Of a stretch of DNA of 5,509 nt, positions 5,168 through 5,509 are shown in pieces. Each line of letters starts with the position of its first letter. The stretch's first letter is position 1. The notes beneath the pieces were generated by a model. It saw only the letters and a program-made list of their open reading frames with translations, ran no database searches and was not told the DNA's origin. A program made the translations under genes and the position numbers. This DNA is from Candidatus Omnitrophota bacterium (lineage in GTDB: Bacteria > Omnitrophota > Gorgyraeia > Duberdicusellales > 4484-171): the NCBI GenBank assembly GCA_023228195.1, contig JALOBR010000091.1, positions 1 to 5,509 on the forward strand, read 5' to 3'.

Positions 5168-5509
5168 ATGAGCGGCTTTAGTTTAAATGACACGGAAAAA
5201 AAAGAATTATTAGAAATTGCCCGTTCGACTCTTGAAAGCTATTTAAAAAACCGTGGAATTCCAAAGGCCAGCACTGGATACCCCATGCTCAACGAAAAGA
5301 GAGGAGCATTCGTTACACTAAAAAATCACGGAGAACTTCGTGGCTGTATAGGCAGGGTTGTCGCAGACAAACCTTTACGTGAAGTTATATCAAGCGTTGC
5401 CGTTGAATCCGCAACAGAAGACTGGCGCTTTGCTCATGTTACGTATGACGAACTTAAAGATATAGAGATTGAAATCTCCGTGTTGACTCCGTTTGAAAAA
5501 GTAAACGAC
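5168..5509 (+). CDS. AMMECR1-domain protein (AmmeMemoRadiSam protein A), partial
   Basis: The first 114 residues are visible; the frame is still open at the window edge. The domain starts with an amphipathic helix 'SLNDTEKKELLEIARSTLE' (5-23), then RGAFVTLKNHGELRGCIG (45-62) with the family's hallmark LRGCIG (57-62). Next come PLREVI...A..SA..D.RF (69-88), in the family the 'A.N.A..D.RF.p' block, and EIEISVLTPFE (100-110). AMMECR1 proteins are found in all domains of life; their biochemical role is not settled, and bacteria often encode them with MEMO and a dedicated radical SAM enzyme. That third gene is not in the window but may lie downstream. The start at 5168 is chosen for its AGGAGG site, but the frame is open back to 4889, so a fusion to the MEMO C-terminus is equally possible. 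Unlike the MEMO part, this part has no export signal of its own. Confidence 0.92.
   Translation, partial: MSGFSLNDTEKKELLEIARSTLESYLKNRGIPKASTGYPMLNEKRGAFVTLKNHGELRGCIGRVVADKPLREVISSVAVESATEDWRFAHVTYDELKDIEIEISVLTPFEKVND

Overview
The window is a gene-dense, all plus-strand piece of a bacterial chromosome with AT-rich coding DNA. It shows an envelope/periplasmic deacetylase-like protein (C-terminus only), queuosine salvage by QueH, a PilX-like type IV pilus protein, a DUF2582 winged-helix protein and a MEMO/AMMECR1 pair. This mix fits an anaerobic, Gram-negative-type environmental bacterium. Candidate phyla such as Omnitrophota or Elusimicrobiota are my best guess, but that rests on gene content only and is weakly held.

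Layout. (1) 2-274: the tail of a divergent polysaccharide deacetylase (YibQ/DUF610-type). (2) 363-2290: a compact run of queH, a YhcC-type radical SAM gene and dtd; QueH and Dtd both act on tRNA or aminoacyl-tRNA. (3) 2291-2538: a 248-base gap whose second half is about 66% G+C (my count over 2401-2520). It can be hand-folded into a branched structure closed by a long-range helix, and it is the least explained part of the window. (4) 2539-3929: four tightly packed genes: a membrane-anchored protein with a possible TonB-like C-terminus, a 71-residue membrane/zinc-ribbon protein, a DUF2582 winged-helix protein and a PilX-like minor pilin. (5) 3930-4250: a possible promoter, tRNA-Ala(CGC), and a foldback array of seven-base CAGATNN repeats. 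(6) 4251-5509: a MEMO-family protein with an apparent signal peptide, followed by an AMMECR1-domain protein that runs off the window. These are two of the three parts of the AmmeMemoRadiSam system.

The main oddity is in block 6. The MEMO reading frame breaks near 4905-4912, where one base appears to be missing. The conserved MEMO C-terminus, including its cysteine, continues in another frame and then runs with no stop into AMMECR1. AMMECR1 also has its own perfect AGGAGG ribosome-binding site and ATG inside that open frame. The ancestral arrangement therefore looks like an exported MEMO-AMMECR1 fusion with an internal start for a separate AMMECR1. I found no CRISPR array, insertion sequence or convincing rho-independent terminator.
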